Positions 10,850-22,110 of a stretch of DNA of 64,000 nt are shown piece after piece. Location of the stretch: positions 372,001 to 436,000 of the forward strand of contig JARGXX010000088.1 in the NCBI GenBank assembly GCA_030374765.1. Reading direction: 5' to 3'. The stretch is from Agarophyton chilense (lineage: Eukaryota > Rhodophyta > Florideophyceae > Gracilariales > Gracilariaceae). The notes beneath the pieces were generated by a model. That model worked only from the letters and a program-made list of their open reading frames with translations. It was not told where the DNA came from and did not search any database. Each line of letters begins with the position of its first letter. Within the stretch, counting starts at the first letter, position 1. Position numbers and translations under genes: made by a program.

Positions 10850-10972
10850 CATCCCCGTTGTTAAGTGCAAAGCACCGGCGACGCAAGACATCTTTTTATA
10901 CCCGGGAATGCATCGGCTTTCCGAAATTTTCTCGTCTCCACGAAAGTACCCTCTGTTTCGACTTCATCAGCG

Positions 10973-12703
10973 ATGAACCCATACGGGCAGCACAACTCCA
11001 ACAACGGAGAGGTACTTTCGGAGGGTTCTCACGCCAGCAGTGGCTTCAATTCGTAAGCTGCGGAGCCTTCGGCCTTCCGATGAATGCAGTCTCCTCGCGT
11101 GGGTTTCCATTCTCTGCCCTTACAGCCTTCGGCTTCAGGTGTGATGTCGAACGCGGCTTATGTATCCTCCGCTGGGATCATTCGAGTGCCGTCTCGTCGG
11201 GCTCAACGCAGCTATCCACATCCCGCGGACTTGGTGGGACGAGAAACTCACGACGATGCTGACCTCTTCGCGCAGGCTCCCTGGTCTGACCCAGTCGCTC
11301 TTCGCGATGACGTGTTGATCAGCCGGTACGTCTTCAGCGGTCACCTTCCCGATGGCCTTCCGTATGCAGCTATCTGCAGCCACGATTGGCTTACTCACTG
11401 TGCTTTGCCAGATAACGCGATTGCCAGGTATACCAATGAAAGAATAGACGAAGCCCGAACTCGGTTCACCAAGCTGATATACCAGCGTCTGCACCGTTTC
11501 AATAGCACGGTCGTTCTCACCGGAGAATGAAATCTGGATCCCTGGATGGCTCACCCGAATGGCGAAGGATACTTGTACATCGAAACCTTATACGAAGTAG
11601 AAGTCGATGAATAGCGCGGCTTACACGATGTACGCGACGCGGCATTCTGCTTTCGCTGGTCCTTGATCCGTGCAGACTTCCGCTTCCTCCACAAGAGAGA
11701 CATTCCTTATTGGGATTATCCTCGTAGGGAACGACGTATGAGATCCCACTTCGGGTACCTGGTTCCATACCAAATGATCGAGATTGATCTAATTAGGCGG
11801 AATGCTCGCGTCAGACCGTATGTCGCGCGGCTAGAACACTGGGCGGAGATTGAGAGCCCTCGCGGATGTCCAGTGGAGCTTCCGCCTACCATAACCTATA
11901 TCAGTTTCGCGTTTAGTAACGACCCGTTCTCGGGATACTGGACGGTCGTGTTCTCCGAGTTCATCGCCAAGATGGCAGCTTATAACCTCTGGGATGCACA
12001 CGATACCTATCGTGTTTGGTACTTGTCGCCAACAACGCAGAGATATGCAAAACCACTCGATCTTTCCCTTATGTTGGGGTCCCGTGCCAATTATGACAAA
12101 TTCCTACGCTTGGTAGACTTGATCGACAGTATCGACTGGCATGGGGTTCCATTGGAGCAATCAGTTAGAGGCACAAGGGTGCGTCATCGAGATCATATGC
12201 CGGGAGTCACAGCTGATGCTGGAGTTTTTGTATGGTACAATCCCTGGACCCGCCAGATAATCACGTCTGATCAGTCTCGTGACCTTCGTGCAAATCCTAG
12301 GAAGTTTCCTCCAAAAACTCGTTCTGGATATGTGTACCAGTCCATACCTTCTGAGTTTGCTGATCAGCAGTATGAAGAAGCTCCAGATGCTGATGCAGAA
12401 CTCGATTTTGAGGATGAACCTGAACTATCCAGTACTGCGCCTGTGACTGCTGCTTCGCCACCAACGGCTACGACATCGGGTTTCAACCCGTGGATGGGAT
12501 ACCATCATAGGTTCGCCCAACAACCGAGCGATGCGGAGGATCCCTTTTTGGTACCGTTGAGACAGTTCCTCTTAGACGCGGGTTTACGTGAAGTACAGCT
12601 GCAAGGCGATCCTGCAAGGCGATCCTGCAACGCTTACCGCCATGCTGAATCATCATACCAGCGAGTAAGTTTGTTGACTGTTAGATGTCGTCAACACCCT
12701 TGA
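10973..12703 (+). pseudogene. Antisense ORF of element B, nearly full length
   Basis: A plus-strand frame opposite to pol starts at one of three in-frame ATGs (10973, 11084 or 11144) and runs toward the chromodomain. It has in-frame stops at 11054, 11081, 11528 and 11615, and is then open from 11663 to 12703 (346 codons). Sequence on both sides of the stops at 11528 and 11615 reads as one protein, so the original product was about 500 residues or more. Residues from DTYRVWYLSP onward align with A throughout. A 13-bp tandem duplication (CAAGGCGATCCTG at 12602-12614 and 12615-12627) shifts the last codons. Without it the frame would stop at the point where the A copy stops. The product is rich in Arg, Tyr and Trp, with an acidic linker before PLRQFLLDAG. 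I recognise no domain. Confidence 0.78.
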
Positions 12704-12958
12704 GGCGATAACATAAACCAAATTCTTCTGTTTCCGTGATTTCACGTTTCTCTAAGTACTTGTTTTTCTTTTCTAGTCTTCTCGTTTTATACTCTCACAT
12801 CATTCTAATATAGTATAAACCAAATTCTTCTGTTGCCGTGACTTCACGTTTCCCTAAGTACTTTTTCTTCTTCCTGAGCCTTTCTGTCTTTTTCTCTCAC
12901 ATCCTTCGGAAGGGAAAGCGGATTAGCAGTCGCCCCCGCGAAATCGCGTCTACAAAGC
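12704..12958. repeat. Duplicated block between antisense ORF and pol of B
   Basis: A unit of about 49 bp starting ATAAACCAAATTCTTCTGTT and containing TTCACGTTTC is present at 12713-12761 and again at 12815-12863. The sequence GTCAACACCCTTG just before it (12690-12702) is also found just after the antisense-ORF stop in A (671-683). Conservation of this short non-coding stretch in two diverged elements suggests a shared 3'-UTR or termination function. Confidence 0.65.
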
Positions 12959-13513
12959 TCATATCACGGTTTCGATCTCAGCAGGGAGTGGTAGTCGAAT
13001 GCGACGATGATGACGCACAACCTGCGAGCGCAGGATATGAGTTATAGGCTCCCACGTATCCACTTCCGGAGGAAAACCGTACCAACGGATACAATACAGT
13101 AGTCTGTGGGTGTCTTCGCCTTCGCCGTGATCTATGACGCGATCTATGACGTATTCCTGGGCATTTCCCATCGATTCGGCGGATGGCCCGGGGTTCGGGC
13201 TCACCGGCCTATACCGTCTGACAAACGAATGCGTTGAATCCTGACGGAATATGACAACGTTGTCGTTTTCTCGAACCTCCCGAGAGAGCGCTTGGGAACT
13301 TCTTAGATGTTCACGTTGAACCTGCGTAGTCTGTTTGGACAGCTGCGGGCTTTTTTGTGCCACTGTAGCGTCGTCATCGGCTTCTGACTGCACAGTCGTC
13401 GGGTCTACGGTTACCCGTTTTCCATCACGTTGCGTGTTCTTTCTGTCCTTCTTAGGGGCCTGAGCCAAACTGGGCTTCTTGACCGAAGGTTCTGCCGGAG
13501 GTGCATCCACCAC
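12959..13513 (-). pseudogene. Element B chromodomain
   Basis: YVIDRVIDHGEGEDTHRLL is followed by YCIRWYGFPPEVDTWEPIT and RSQVVRHHRR, a complete-looking chromodomain with the aromatic positions kept. The upstream part is a charged linker (about 13300-13500). It would follow integrase directly in the polyprotein, but the frame is separated from it by decay at 13514-13920. Confidence 0.88.
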
Positions 13514-15036
13514 TAAGAGAGGTTTAGCCTCATGTTAGCCTTCTTCTTTTTGGTTGGCTGCCCAGCGCAATCGCTCAGCCAGTGGAGTTCCACTTAATGG
13601 TTCAATTTGAACGGTTAATGGCCTGTGTGCAGCCGCTTCTCAACCGGATCTAATTCAACCAAATTTGAAAATATCTTTCCTGTCTTCAGGTACTGTGGTC
13701 GTACGAGAGTGCCGGCTTTTGCCACGGGGCTTATTCAGATTTTTTGGGGAATTGCCGTGGGATGGCACTGTACTGCCGCGCAACGGGAAATCACGAGCCG
13801 TGTCAGCGCCGTGTGCCACGGGAGGCGAATCGTCTAATTCGACGGGTAGCTCCCGTTCCTGCCGATAAAAAGCGCTTTCGTTCCCAGTTTCCTGGGGTTC
13901 CGAGTTGTGTCATGCGGTTTCAACACGATCGCGCGAAAATCGTTCAACGTCCTCTCCTGTCTTTAGAACTACCGTGTCATTGGTGAGCTACACTACCTTG
14001 CAAGGTACGGATGCTACCGTTAGCAATTTGTGACGTGGTCCATCCTGCTTTTCATGTCGTTCCACGCGAACAAACGCGTATCCGCCTACCCAGAGATGTT
14101 AAAAGCGTCTTCGCCGTCGGGCGACCGAATTACGCTTGTAACGCACTTGCATTTTTGCCAATTCTCGAGCCGCTTGCTCTGTTTCTAACCTCAGGTCGTT
14201 TCTCTACTTCAGATGGTTCTTTGAAGGTGTCAGCTTGTCTTTCTCACTTCATCCAACCTCATAGGCAGTGACGATGGGCTACCTGATATCACGAGATCAA
14301 AAGGGGCCGCCTTTGAAGACGTATGCACTTGCGTTTTGTACGCATAACAAAGTGTGTCTGTGTACATGTCCCACTTCTTCGGGTGATCCTCGATGTAATG
14401 CCGAAGAGCGGCTAAAAACGTACGGTTGTAGCGTTCCACCTGATCATTACAATGTGGATGGTAGGTCGTGTTAAACACGTTCTTGATGCCCATTATTCGG
14501 CATACGTTCTGAAAGAACTTAGCGACATATTGTTTTCCATTATCTGATAGCAGAACTTCTGGCGGTCCGTACACATACAACCAGTCTTGGATGAAAGCCT
14601 GAGCTATTACCAAGGCGGTTTTCCTCTTCAACGGTACAATCCGTAGAAGTTTTGAGAACCGATCCGTAATTACGAATAGGTAGCGATATCCTCGATTGGA
14701 ACGAATTAGCTCTCCAAGTAGGTCGATGCTGACAAATTGTGGAGGCGGCTTCCCCGGGAATATGGTCATCTTTTTCCTCTTCTTATACAGTTTGACACGA
14801 TTCATCGCACAAGTTCGGCATAGCTTTACCGTAGCATGGCAGTCCATTGCCAACGTTGCCCAATAGAAGGCCCTTCTTAGGGTCATAAACAACCTTGTTT
14901 TTCTTGGGTGTCCAGATAGCTTCGCATAATGGGCCAAGTAGAGTACACGACTCTTCAAAGCGTGTGGAACCACTATCTGATAATGCTTCTCGACATGTCT
15001 GAGCAGTATACCTCGTGAATCGAGCGAAAAGGGCAA
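13514..15036 (-). pseudogene. Element B integrase
   Basis: The segment 15036-14230 gives an unbroken run from the zinc-binding region (LYLAHYAKLSGHP, LCRTCAMNR) through the DDE core (QFVSIDLLGELI, LLSDNGKQYVAKF, DQVERYNRTFLAAL). It is better preserved than the core in A. It ends at 14230 where the frame shifts; the C-terminal module continues at about 13920-14220 in other frames (VGGYAFVRVERHEKQDG). The start near 15036 is not a real start codon: the frame is entered by a +1 shift at a run of eight G from RNase H. Confidence 0.88.
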
Positions 15037-15282
15037 ATTCTCCCCCCCCGTTCATACGAGACCGTATTGATGTACAGAAATTATCTGTGAGTTGCTCATT
15101 GAAGAGTTCAGTGATCGAGATACTCTCGAGTTGATCAGGAGGTTCAATTCCATGGGTTGCCATGAGAGGGTCCAATTGGGAGTATTCCTTTTCATCTTCT
15201 TGATCTTCAAGTAGCGTTTCATCTTTGTTGATCTACATTGAGAAACACAGTAAATCGTCATCGATTTTTCTTTGGGTTTCCC
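15037..15282 (-). pseudogene. Element B RNase H-integrase spacer, truncated by C
   Basis: The minus-strand frames around 15261-15040 match the spacer of A (LLNEQ in A, LFNEQLTDNF in B, then CTSIRSRMNGGG). Homology to A ends exactly at 15282, where the LTR of C begins. Nothing of the RNase H catalytic core remains. Confidence 0.75.
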
Positions 15283-15949
15283 TGTAGTATTCTACTATTT
15301 TGGGGAATCCGATAGGATGATTTTTCGCGAAGTCGCGGTTGAAACTCATAAGTGAGTGATGTCATCAAACTTGTGATATGAAACGGCACACCGCGTAGGA
15401 TGCCAGGAGGCAGGGTACATTAGTGGAACACGTGGTATCACGAGTGGAGTGGCTTGCAACGGCGCATGTAGTGGCGATCCACGTGGCAGGTTTTACTACC
15501 CTTTGTAGCTAGACGTCCATTAGGGACCATACCCATACAGTGGTTTGGCTAAGTGGCTGACCACTGGGTATTATTTATATATTTATTTGGGCACTCACCC
15601 TGGCACACAGTATATAGTGCACCAGAGGTGAGCGCCGACTCCAAGTAAAGGAGACACCATGGGCATCATGACCATTCTGTTCCTCGCTTAGGATTCCTTA
15701 ACCGGAGATCCGGACGAGCCATAATAGATAGTCAGCCCCCAACCACTTCACGAGCCGTCTCGTACCTACGTTCCATCAACGTTTTACAGTTGCACTCTTT
15801 ACCCTCGCTGGCGAGTAGTGGCCTTACACCCCACTTCCAGCTCGCTGGTGTTGTAGCTCTACCACGCCTTTTCCTTCGCCGCAAGCGACCCATCGGCAGT
15901 CCGAACGATGTCGCAAGTGTCTGCTCTCTCCGTTAGAGCGGATACTACA
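15283..15949 (+). repeat. 5' LTR of element C
   Basis: It is 667 bp, TGTAGTATTC...GGATACTACA, in inverted orientation to 8091-8757. It differs from that LTR at three positions in the first 70 bases (near 15298-15300 and 15345). From about 15350 on I saw no difference in the parts checked. Confidence 0.93.
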
Positions 15950-15951
15950 AG

Positions 15952-15971
15952 TGGTCTCCCGACTTAGAACC
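15952..15971 (+). promoter_or_regulatory. Primer binding site of element C
   Basis: TGGTCTCCCGACTTAGAACC lies two bases after the LTR, identical to the site of A. Confidence 0.7.
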
Positions 15972-16164
15972 ACTGTGGTCAGCTGCACTGAACAATTCGT
16001 TCCTGGAACGTGGAATCGATATCGATACTAGGAAGAATTGGAATCACTACAGTTATTTTTTATTAAACCACCTCCGGCAATTGCGGAATTCATCGTGGTT
16101 GAACACGTGGTCGAGAAGTCGAAGACACCATTTGGTTCGCACCTGGGATCAGGTTTGGTCTAGT

Positions 16165-18299
16165 ATGCCGAAGACCCGAAGCCAGTCGAGTACTGGTCGC
16201 CCTGGTCCTGCGGGGCCACCCCCGAAACCGAGGCTCGCCTCATCTGTTGAAGCCGGAGAACGGCTCTATCATCAAGCGATGTCGCGCTCACGCTCGGTGA
16301 ATGATGAACGAGATCTCTCGGATGTACCGGCCCCTGTGGCAGCGGCAGTCACGCCCACCACAGAAGCCGTAGTTGACCCTGAGGTCGTCGGACCTCAAGA
16401 AGAGGATGATTTGCGCAGGGAAGTGCGTCGTCTCAAGTCTGAGTCAAGCGCTTCGCGTGTGCGCATGGTTGCGTTGGAATTGCAGATCGCTGCTCTTATC
16501 GCTGATGTTGAACAATTACACAGTGCGCACCAAGCACTCGTTCGTCAAGACGATGGGAAGCAACACTACGTGAGGATTGGAATCATCTACTGGAGAGGTA
16601 CGGGAATACGCCCGATGCGCTACGCGGCCTAACTGTGGATGTAGAGGAAGTCCTCACTCGAGTTAACCCTCGTTTAGAACGCCTGGAGGCGGCAGTTCAT
16701 GCGCAGACTGCTGCTAAACCAGTCGTGCTGGAAGAGGAAGGAGCTCCTTTGGAGGAAGCTCGTTCGAAGAAGTCGAAGTCACGACGTAAGAAGCGGAAAT
16801 CCGCACGTGATTCTAGTGATGAATCGTCAAGTACGGAGGGTTTCAGTTCCGGTACTGATGATTCTGATGATTCAGATACGTCAGATGACGACGACAGTGA
16901 TGATGGTCATCGAAGGTCCCGATCTCGGAAGAAGAACACGTCTTCGTGGTTAATGAGAAAAAAAGGCTCACCTTACAGAGGATTGAAGGTGCTCCCGTGC
17001 ACGAATCCGCTTTATCGGAAGGTTCTGAATTACAGGTACTACCGTCTGAAGGTGAAGAGCAAGAAGCGCTCAGGACGCGAAACCGCGAAGGTGAAGGATC
17101 ACATCAAACGATTGAAGATCGGCCTTAATGATTTAATATTTGATGGGAAAACCCCCATTCTCGTTATCGAGTTTTTCACTCGATTCGTTGCCGAAGAAGA
17201 CACTCTAGAAATGAGTGAACCACAGGCATTTGTGTCTTTACCACACTTCCTGAAGGGTTTTGCTTTAGAGCAATATCGTTCCGTATGCGGATCATGGACA
17301 GCCGATGAAGGCGGCGTTACCTCATGGCCAGAGGCGGTGCAGTATTTGCTGCGCAGTTACGCGACTTCAAACGCGATACGTTAGGCGATCCTGGACCTAA
17401 GGGATGTGACCCAAAAGCCTGAGGAGGGCAAAGCTGAGTAAAGCTTAAGGCTTGAAAAAGCTTCAGTCCGCTGTGGAAACATCCACTCGACGGAGGACAA
17501 GATTACCTTGCACAACGACGGGCTGGACCCGAGCATAAAGTCGTTGGTAGCTCGATATCGAGAGAAGCATGGAAGATTCTCCTTTTTGGAGTTAGTTCAG
17601 TTTGCGAAAGCTGAAGGAGACGCGGCCAGAGCGCGTGGTAGCCCCCGTCGTTCAGTGGCTTTTGGAACTTCAATGGGTAAGGAGAAGATCTCCCCCAGAG
17701 TTAATCAGCGCAGCAAACTGCTACATCTGGAATCTCCAGTGCACTCACGAGATTCGTCATTGGCACCCAAAGGGAGTGACTCGCATGAGGAGGCGGTCCA
17801 TTTAATGGAATATACGGACTCTTCTGTACCTACAGTGGATCTCCCACACTCGAAGTCTCAGGATGAGGAAGTCCTGATGGCTATAGAGGGCCGTCGCCCT
17901 ATGTACCGTCCCTACACGGTGCCACCACAATGAGGTTTTAAGAACGGGAAACCCTGATGGGTGGATACTCCCACGGCATACCGTTCACAACCTATGTTGA
18001 CCAACCGTCGTGGCGATTTGATTTGTTATTCATGTTATGGAAAACACCATTTGAGTGCAGAATGCACGCTTCCTGCAAAGGATATCAGTCGTATCATGAC
18101 GAATTATGAAGCACTCTCAGAAGAGGAAAGGGGTCACGTACCGGCGGGCATGTATCGGAAAGCCAAAAGTTGGTTTTGTCAGACACCAATACGCCGGACG
18201 GACAAACCGGTTGCTCAGAATGCTGAAGTGTTACAAGCAGGAACCCCAGTAGGAATAGGCGCCTTTGAGGCGAATAAGCCGGTGCAACCGGAAAACTAA
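16165..18299 (+). pseudogene. Element C gag
   Basis: The start is taken at the ATG of MPKTRSQSS (16165); the upstream frame to 16081 is also open. The first 156 codons are identical to A. A -1 change of frame is needed near 16545-16560, after which the frame runs to a TAG at 17382 where A has TGTCAG. Further damage includes a TAA near 17440 and a TGA at 17931. The zinc knuckle CYSCYGKHHLSAEC is intact at about 18020-18065. It would encode the capsid/nucleocapsid precursor. Confidence 0.87.
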
Positions 18300-18524
18300 G
18301 TGAGGGAGCCCCTAGGGGGTCGGCACTAGTCGATCCCGTAGTGCTGACCAGGGAGAGCTCGCCTCCCTGCTCCCGCGCTTGGAAGCCCAAGATTCTCTTG
18401 AGGCCTCAGAAATTTCCGCCGTACGGACTCAATCCGTTGGACGGAAAGCGAGTACAGTTTGACTGTGAATTACATCGTCCTTGGAGACGTTAAACTTGTC
18501 CGTCAAAACGGGAAAGTTACCTCA

Positions 18525-19056
18525 TGGTAGTGTCTAAAAGAAACTATAAGGTCTATGCCGACATCGGCTCTGACAGGAATCTGTTATCTCGTCGATTGAC
18601 TATCCTGGACATAGGTGCTGGTCCAAACTTTATACGGGAATCGGAGCTCGTTCCTGCTGACTTAGAACGTATTTGATACGGTCCTTTACCTGACATCCGG
18701 GAAGCCAACAAAAATGCTGTGAAGACACTGGGAACAGTTCGACTCTTGATGTGTTTGGGACGCTTTGTAGTCCTAGTCGACTTCATCGTCTGTAAGACGT
18801 TAGCTGCACCAGTGGTACTGGGATGCGATTATTGCGACAAGTTTGTCGAAGCCATTCGCCCGCGAAGAAAACTAGTGAAACTAGATGATGGATCAATGGT
18901 ACCAATTGTTCGCAAGCCAATGCGTCGATGTCTTGAAGCACCTCCACTTCCACCATCTATAGAATACGGGAAATCCCGAGAACGTATCTCGCCGAGGATT
19001 TGAGTAGCGAAGAGTGCCATTCTGAAGGCTCAAACCCAAAAATGGGTTCATGTAAG
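18525..19056 (+). pseudogene. Element C protease, truncated
   Basis: MVVSKRNYKVYADIGSDRN is followed by LTILDIGAGPNF, so the catalytic DTG triplet reads DIG. There is a TGA at about 18675 where A has CGA. APVVLGCDYCDKF is conserved. The sequence stops matching A at 19056 and joins element D in the opposite orientation. Confidence 0.85.
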
Positions 19057-19672
19057 CTTAAATCGTCGATCCGTGCTTTTCATCTCTTCCGTAGCTTCTT
19101 AAAGATTGGTATAAAGGTTGCCTGGAAATGGGCTGCTGCATTCGTCAAACCGGGTATGAATCTTGTTAAGGAGTAAGTTTCTTCTGGGCAGAGAACACCA
19201 CAGGCTTAATATGAGTCAGGATAAAATGGGAGCTGCCAACAACGATGAACTCAAAGAAGTACCGCGAAGTAGTTGCAACCTTCGAAGTCCTGAATTTGGG
19301 ACTCCAAGTGCGGCATTGACCAAACCTGCTTGATCGTGGCAGCATTCAAAGGTCGAAGGTCAATCTCACATCGTTAATGTGCTTTCGAGCCAAATGTTGG
19401 TACCAACAAAGGCGCTGCTTTCCATTCTGCGTGGGGTTTTAGTATAAAAATGTCGAGTGCCCGCGGTTTTGCACCATTTGCTTTTAAGAAGGCTCATTGC
19501 AGCGCGGCATATCTGTAAGCTTTAACCTTCACCGGCCGCTTCTCTGGTGGTAACTTGATACGCGTTGGCGGCCCTCTGGCTGGGTCGGATTTCTCCAGCC
19601 TTAATCGGAAATCGGTTTGAACTCGTCGATGAGCTTTTCGAGCTTCATTTATTCTTGCTCAGTCATGCCATT
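19057..19672 (-). pseudogene. Element D, left half: start of reverse transcriptase
   Basis: On the minus strand, PLLVPTFGS, CEIDLRPLNAATIK and MPHLESQIQDF appear near 19430-19260. PGLTNAAAHFQATFIP lies near 19150, and an IDDL remnant of the catalytic box lies directly at the junction with C (about 19060-19075). This is the part of RT that is missing from the D fragment at 8758-10198. Confidence 0.75.
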
Positions 19673-20329
19673 TTATTTGGCCCGGTAAACGAGCAATCTC
19701 ATGGATCTATCGAGATCTGAAGGTTCATCTCTGCCTTTATCAATGTAGACATCAGATTCGTCGAGCTCATCGTCGTCTTCACCTCTGTGGCTATGACTCA
19801 CGCCAAAATTAAACATAAATGCTATCCTACAGAGGTCTTGGGATATGCGTTGCGCGGAGTCTTCCTCCATCGCCTGGGGCACAGCGATGAATCCATTGTG
19901 TCGCTCACGCGCAGCAGCTGGTAGAAGCGCTTTCTTATCGCAACCAATGGATTGTAGTACATTCCTACAGATCATAACAATATCATAATCCACCTTCGCG
20001 ATTTCCCACGGGACGGATCTCAAAACCACTCTTGTACCAAGTTGAATACGCACTGGCACATCTATGACCGTTTGGTGAGTAAAAGACACTTTTACAGATG
20101 TTTTTCCGATTCTAATGGGGACATGGGGCTGATTCGACTCCGTAACTTTTAGACCTGGGTCTGAAGATTTTAATGTCTTGAAGATATTCTCGAGAAGGAG
20201 GTTGACATCCGATCTTTGATCAAGCACTACGACGATCTCCACAGCATCCAGACAAAATATTGCGCTAAACAAAGCCGAGAGAAAATCTATTTTCCAGGCG
20301 CAGATGTAACTAATTTGGCTTATATTCAT
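19673..20329 (-). pseudogene. Element D protease-like segment
   Basis: A 218-residue frame contains IVVVLDQRSDVNLL, which resembles the DTGSDVNL active site of gypsy proteases with the T-G of the triad replaced. RTRVVLRSV-like beta-strand sequence and an acidic stretch (GEDDDELDESD) follow. It lies directly upstream of the RT fragment, consistent with pol order. The changed active site argues against function. Confidence 0.65.
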
Positions 20330-21240
20330 GGGCTACCTTTTTTGCCTAACGCTTTTGGCTTCTCTTCTACGGTTTTTATGCGCTTTGCACTCGTTTTTGT
20401 ACTTTTTTGTCTGCGCCGTCGTCCGAAAACGATATTGAGAAATAATGTTAAACCCATCACTTTTTTGGTTAAACAATGTGGCTGCTCATTATTTGTCTTA
20501 TTACGCGCTTCTCGTTTCGGATGCAAGTTGCACCTTGCCTCGTTCGAAACGTCTACAAAATTGGGCTGTTTCTTGTTGTTTTGCTTTTTACAATTCTCAT
20601 ATTTTGAGTTCTTGCGCTTTCGTTTGAGTACTCGAGGTTTTTCTTCACTCGAGAGAGAGCTCTCATTGGGGCTGGCAAGTACTCGTTCGGATTCTTGTTC
20701 TCTCTCGAACCTTTTTTCCTGGCGCTCTTGTTTACTAATAATTGCACCGAAGTCTTTTTTTCAAATATTTCGTCTCAACGCCACTCTAAAATGTTTTTCA
20801 TTCTTAGAAGAAGCCGGGCTGGCGTGATGCGTTTCAAAATGTCTTTGATCGCAATCAGTGGCTTATCCGTTGGTAACTATTGCATTTGGGCGGCCTCAAT
20901 GGTCAGATGATTGTATTTTAACTCCAAAAACGACCAGCAGCTTCTTTGAGGCTGGTGTATACTTTAGCTTTTCAAAATATGTACTCAAGTTTTGCCAAAT
21001 GGTCGCCTTTGGGCGTAAAAATAGAATGTTCTTCAACAAAGTTTTGGAGCTGTTGTACAAGGAATTTAGCAATTTTATCTGCCTTTATCGAGTGAGCAGT
21101 CAGAAAGAGTCCTCAATACGAGTTATGTATGAAGGATTTGTTAAGGCGTGGAAGTATTTTTCATTCTGGTTTTTCTGTTTTTCTCTGCAATCTGCTTTTC
21201 GTACAGCTCATGCTGTTTTTGAAAAGCCATTAAGTGGGTA
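20330..21240 (-). pseudogene. Probable element D gag remnant
   Basis: Short minus-strand frames are Lys/Arg/Asn-rich (for example ARKKGSRENKNPNEYLP and FGRRRRQKSTKTSAK) and lie where gag would be expected upstream of protease. I see no intact CCHC knuckle. The plus-strand frame of 203 codons here (20216-20827) is the shadow of this basic protein. From 21241 to 21900 I see nothing identifiable; the 5' LTR of D may lie there, but I have no second copy to define it. Confidence 0.4.
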
Positions 21241-21909
21241 GTTACCACCAATTGCAGTCAAGGCTTTTCCAAGTGTGAGACGATGATCTGCCTAACCACT
21301 ATGATTGATAAAGTCGTTTGTTTCTCCATAGTGATGAGAATTAAAACGCACATTGAACACTCAAGCATGTTTATACAAAAAAGATTTACAGTTGCATCTA
21401 GAATCTGCAGCTCGCGCGTTGCTGTTCTCCATTTTGGAAACAACAATGGGTTGGCTTAGAGCTTTTGTCATCTTTGTCAGAGCCCGCCTTAGCTCTTGTT
21501 GGAGCATTGCGTCAATGCTCTTGTAACAGGCGTTACCTCATTTCGCGACACGGGAAGTTCTAGGGCGGTCAATAGATCCATTCTCTGAATTAAACTAACT
21601 GTCAGCCTTTGCGACCATAACACAATGACGACACTCTGCTATGTCTATAAAGATAGGCATAAGCAAACTGAACATTTGGAAGACTGAGAACCAGCTGTTT
21701 CTGTCTTCCACTGGTCCTTACCCAATCAAATTCGTACCATACAGTATGTCTATTTCACTAGACATAAGGGTTCAGGGTCAAAAGGGTTAAGCTGGTGTGT
21801 ACCGCGACACGCGCTGGACACGAAATTCGTTTGCGTCGATACGATACAATTATGACGTCGGCGTGTCGGCGACGTCGCGACGCACATGTGGTTGACTTGT
21901 GAACTTTTA

Positions 21910-22110
21910 ATTGGCGTTGGGGTCTGCGATGTTGCGCCTCGCCGTTTGATTGGCTAGCGGCATAAGATGTATGAAGATGATTGGCTGAAGGCAGAATGCT
22001 GGTAGGGAGCATGAGGAGGTAAACTTACAGCATGTTTCGCCTCGTGTTCTAATTGGCTGCATGAGTGACGTCGTTCACATCGTGTTGATTTGGTACTGGC
22101 CCGTATAAAG
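21910..22110 (+). promoter_or_regulatory. Promoter-like region upstream of the host gene island
   Basis: Four ATTGG (inverted CCAAT) boxes occur at 21910, 21949, 21980 and 22052. They are followed by TGACGTCG (CRE-like, 22066-22073) and TATAAAG (22104-22110). Two more GACGTC motifs lie at about 21856-21875. The spacing of TATA to a start 25-30 bp downstream would place transcription near 22135. The next 780 bases hold only short ORFs (including a 9-codon ORF at 22842) before the NAS-like ATG, so a long leader or an unrecognised 5' intron is possible. Confidence 0.45.

Larger units (their letters stand above)
10199..15282 (-). mobile_element. Element B: diverged relative of A, 5' half missing
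   Basis: From left to right it has the 3' LTR (10199-10849), the antisense ORF (10973-12703, plus strand), the chromodomain (12959-13513), integrase (13514-15036) and the end of RNase H (15037-15282). The remainder (RT, protease, gag, 5' LTR) is absent because C begins at 15283 in the middle of the region homologous to 3250 in A. Its LTR ends in the same TGTAGTA/TACTACA but differs strongly in sequence and length from the LTR of A. Confidence 0.9.
15283..19056 (+). mobile_element. Element C: truncated inverted near-copy of A
   Basis: It contains a 5' LTR (15283-15949), primer binding site, gag (16165-18299) and protease (18525-19056) on the plus strand, and ends inside the protease-RT spacer. 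It mirrors 8757-4995 of A. The LTR, leader and first 1 kb of gag match A almost base for base, whereas beyond about 17175 differences appear every 20-30 bases. No 3' part or 3' LTR remains. Confidence 0.93.

Noticed and set aside
16545..16560. Programmed -1 frameshift in gag shared by A and C
   Set aside because: Both copies share it, but the site lies in the nearly identical converted tract, so it is not independent evidence. No canonical slippery heptamer is visible.
20216..20827. 203-codon plus-strand ORF rich in Phe/Leu/Cys
   Set aside because: Complement of a Lys/Arg/Glu-rich gag remnant on the minus strand; the apparent membrane protein is an artefact.
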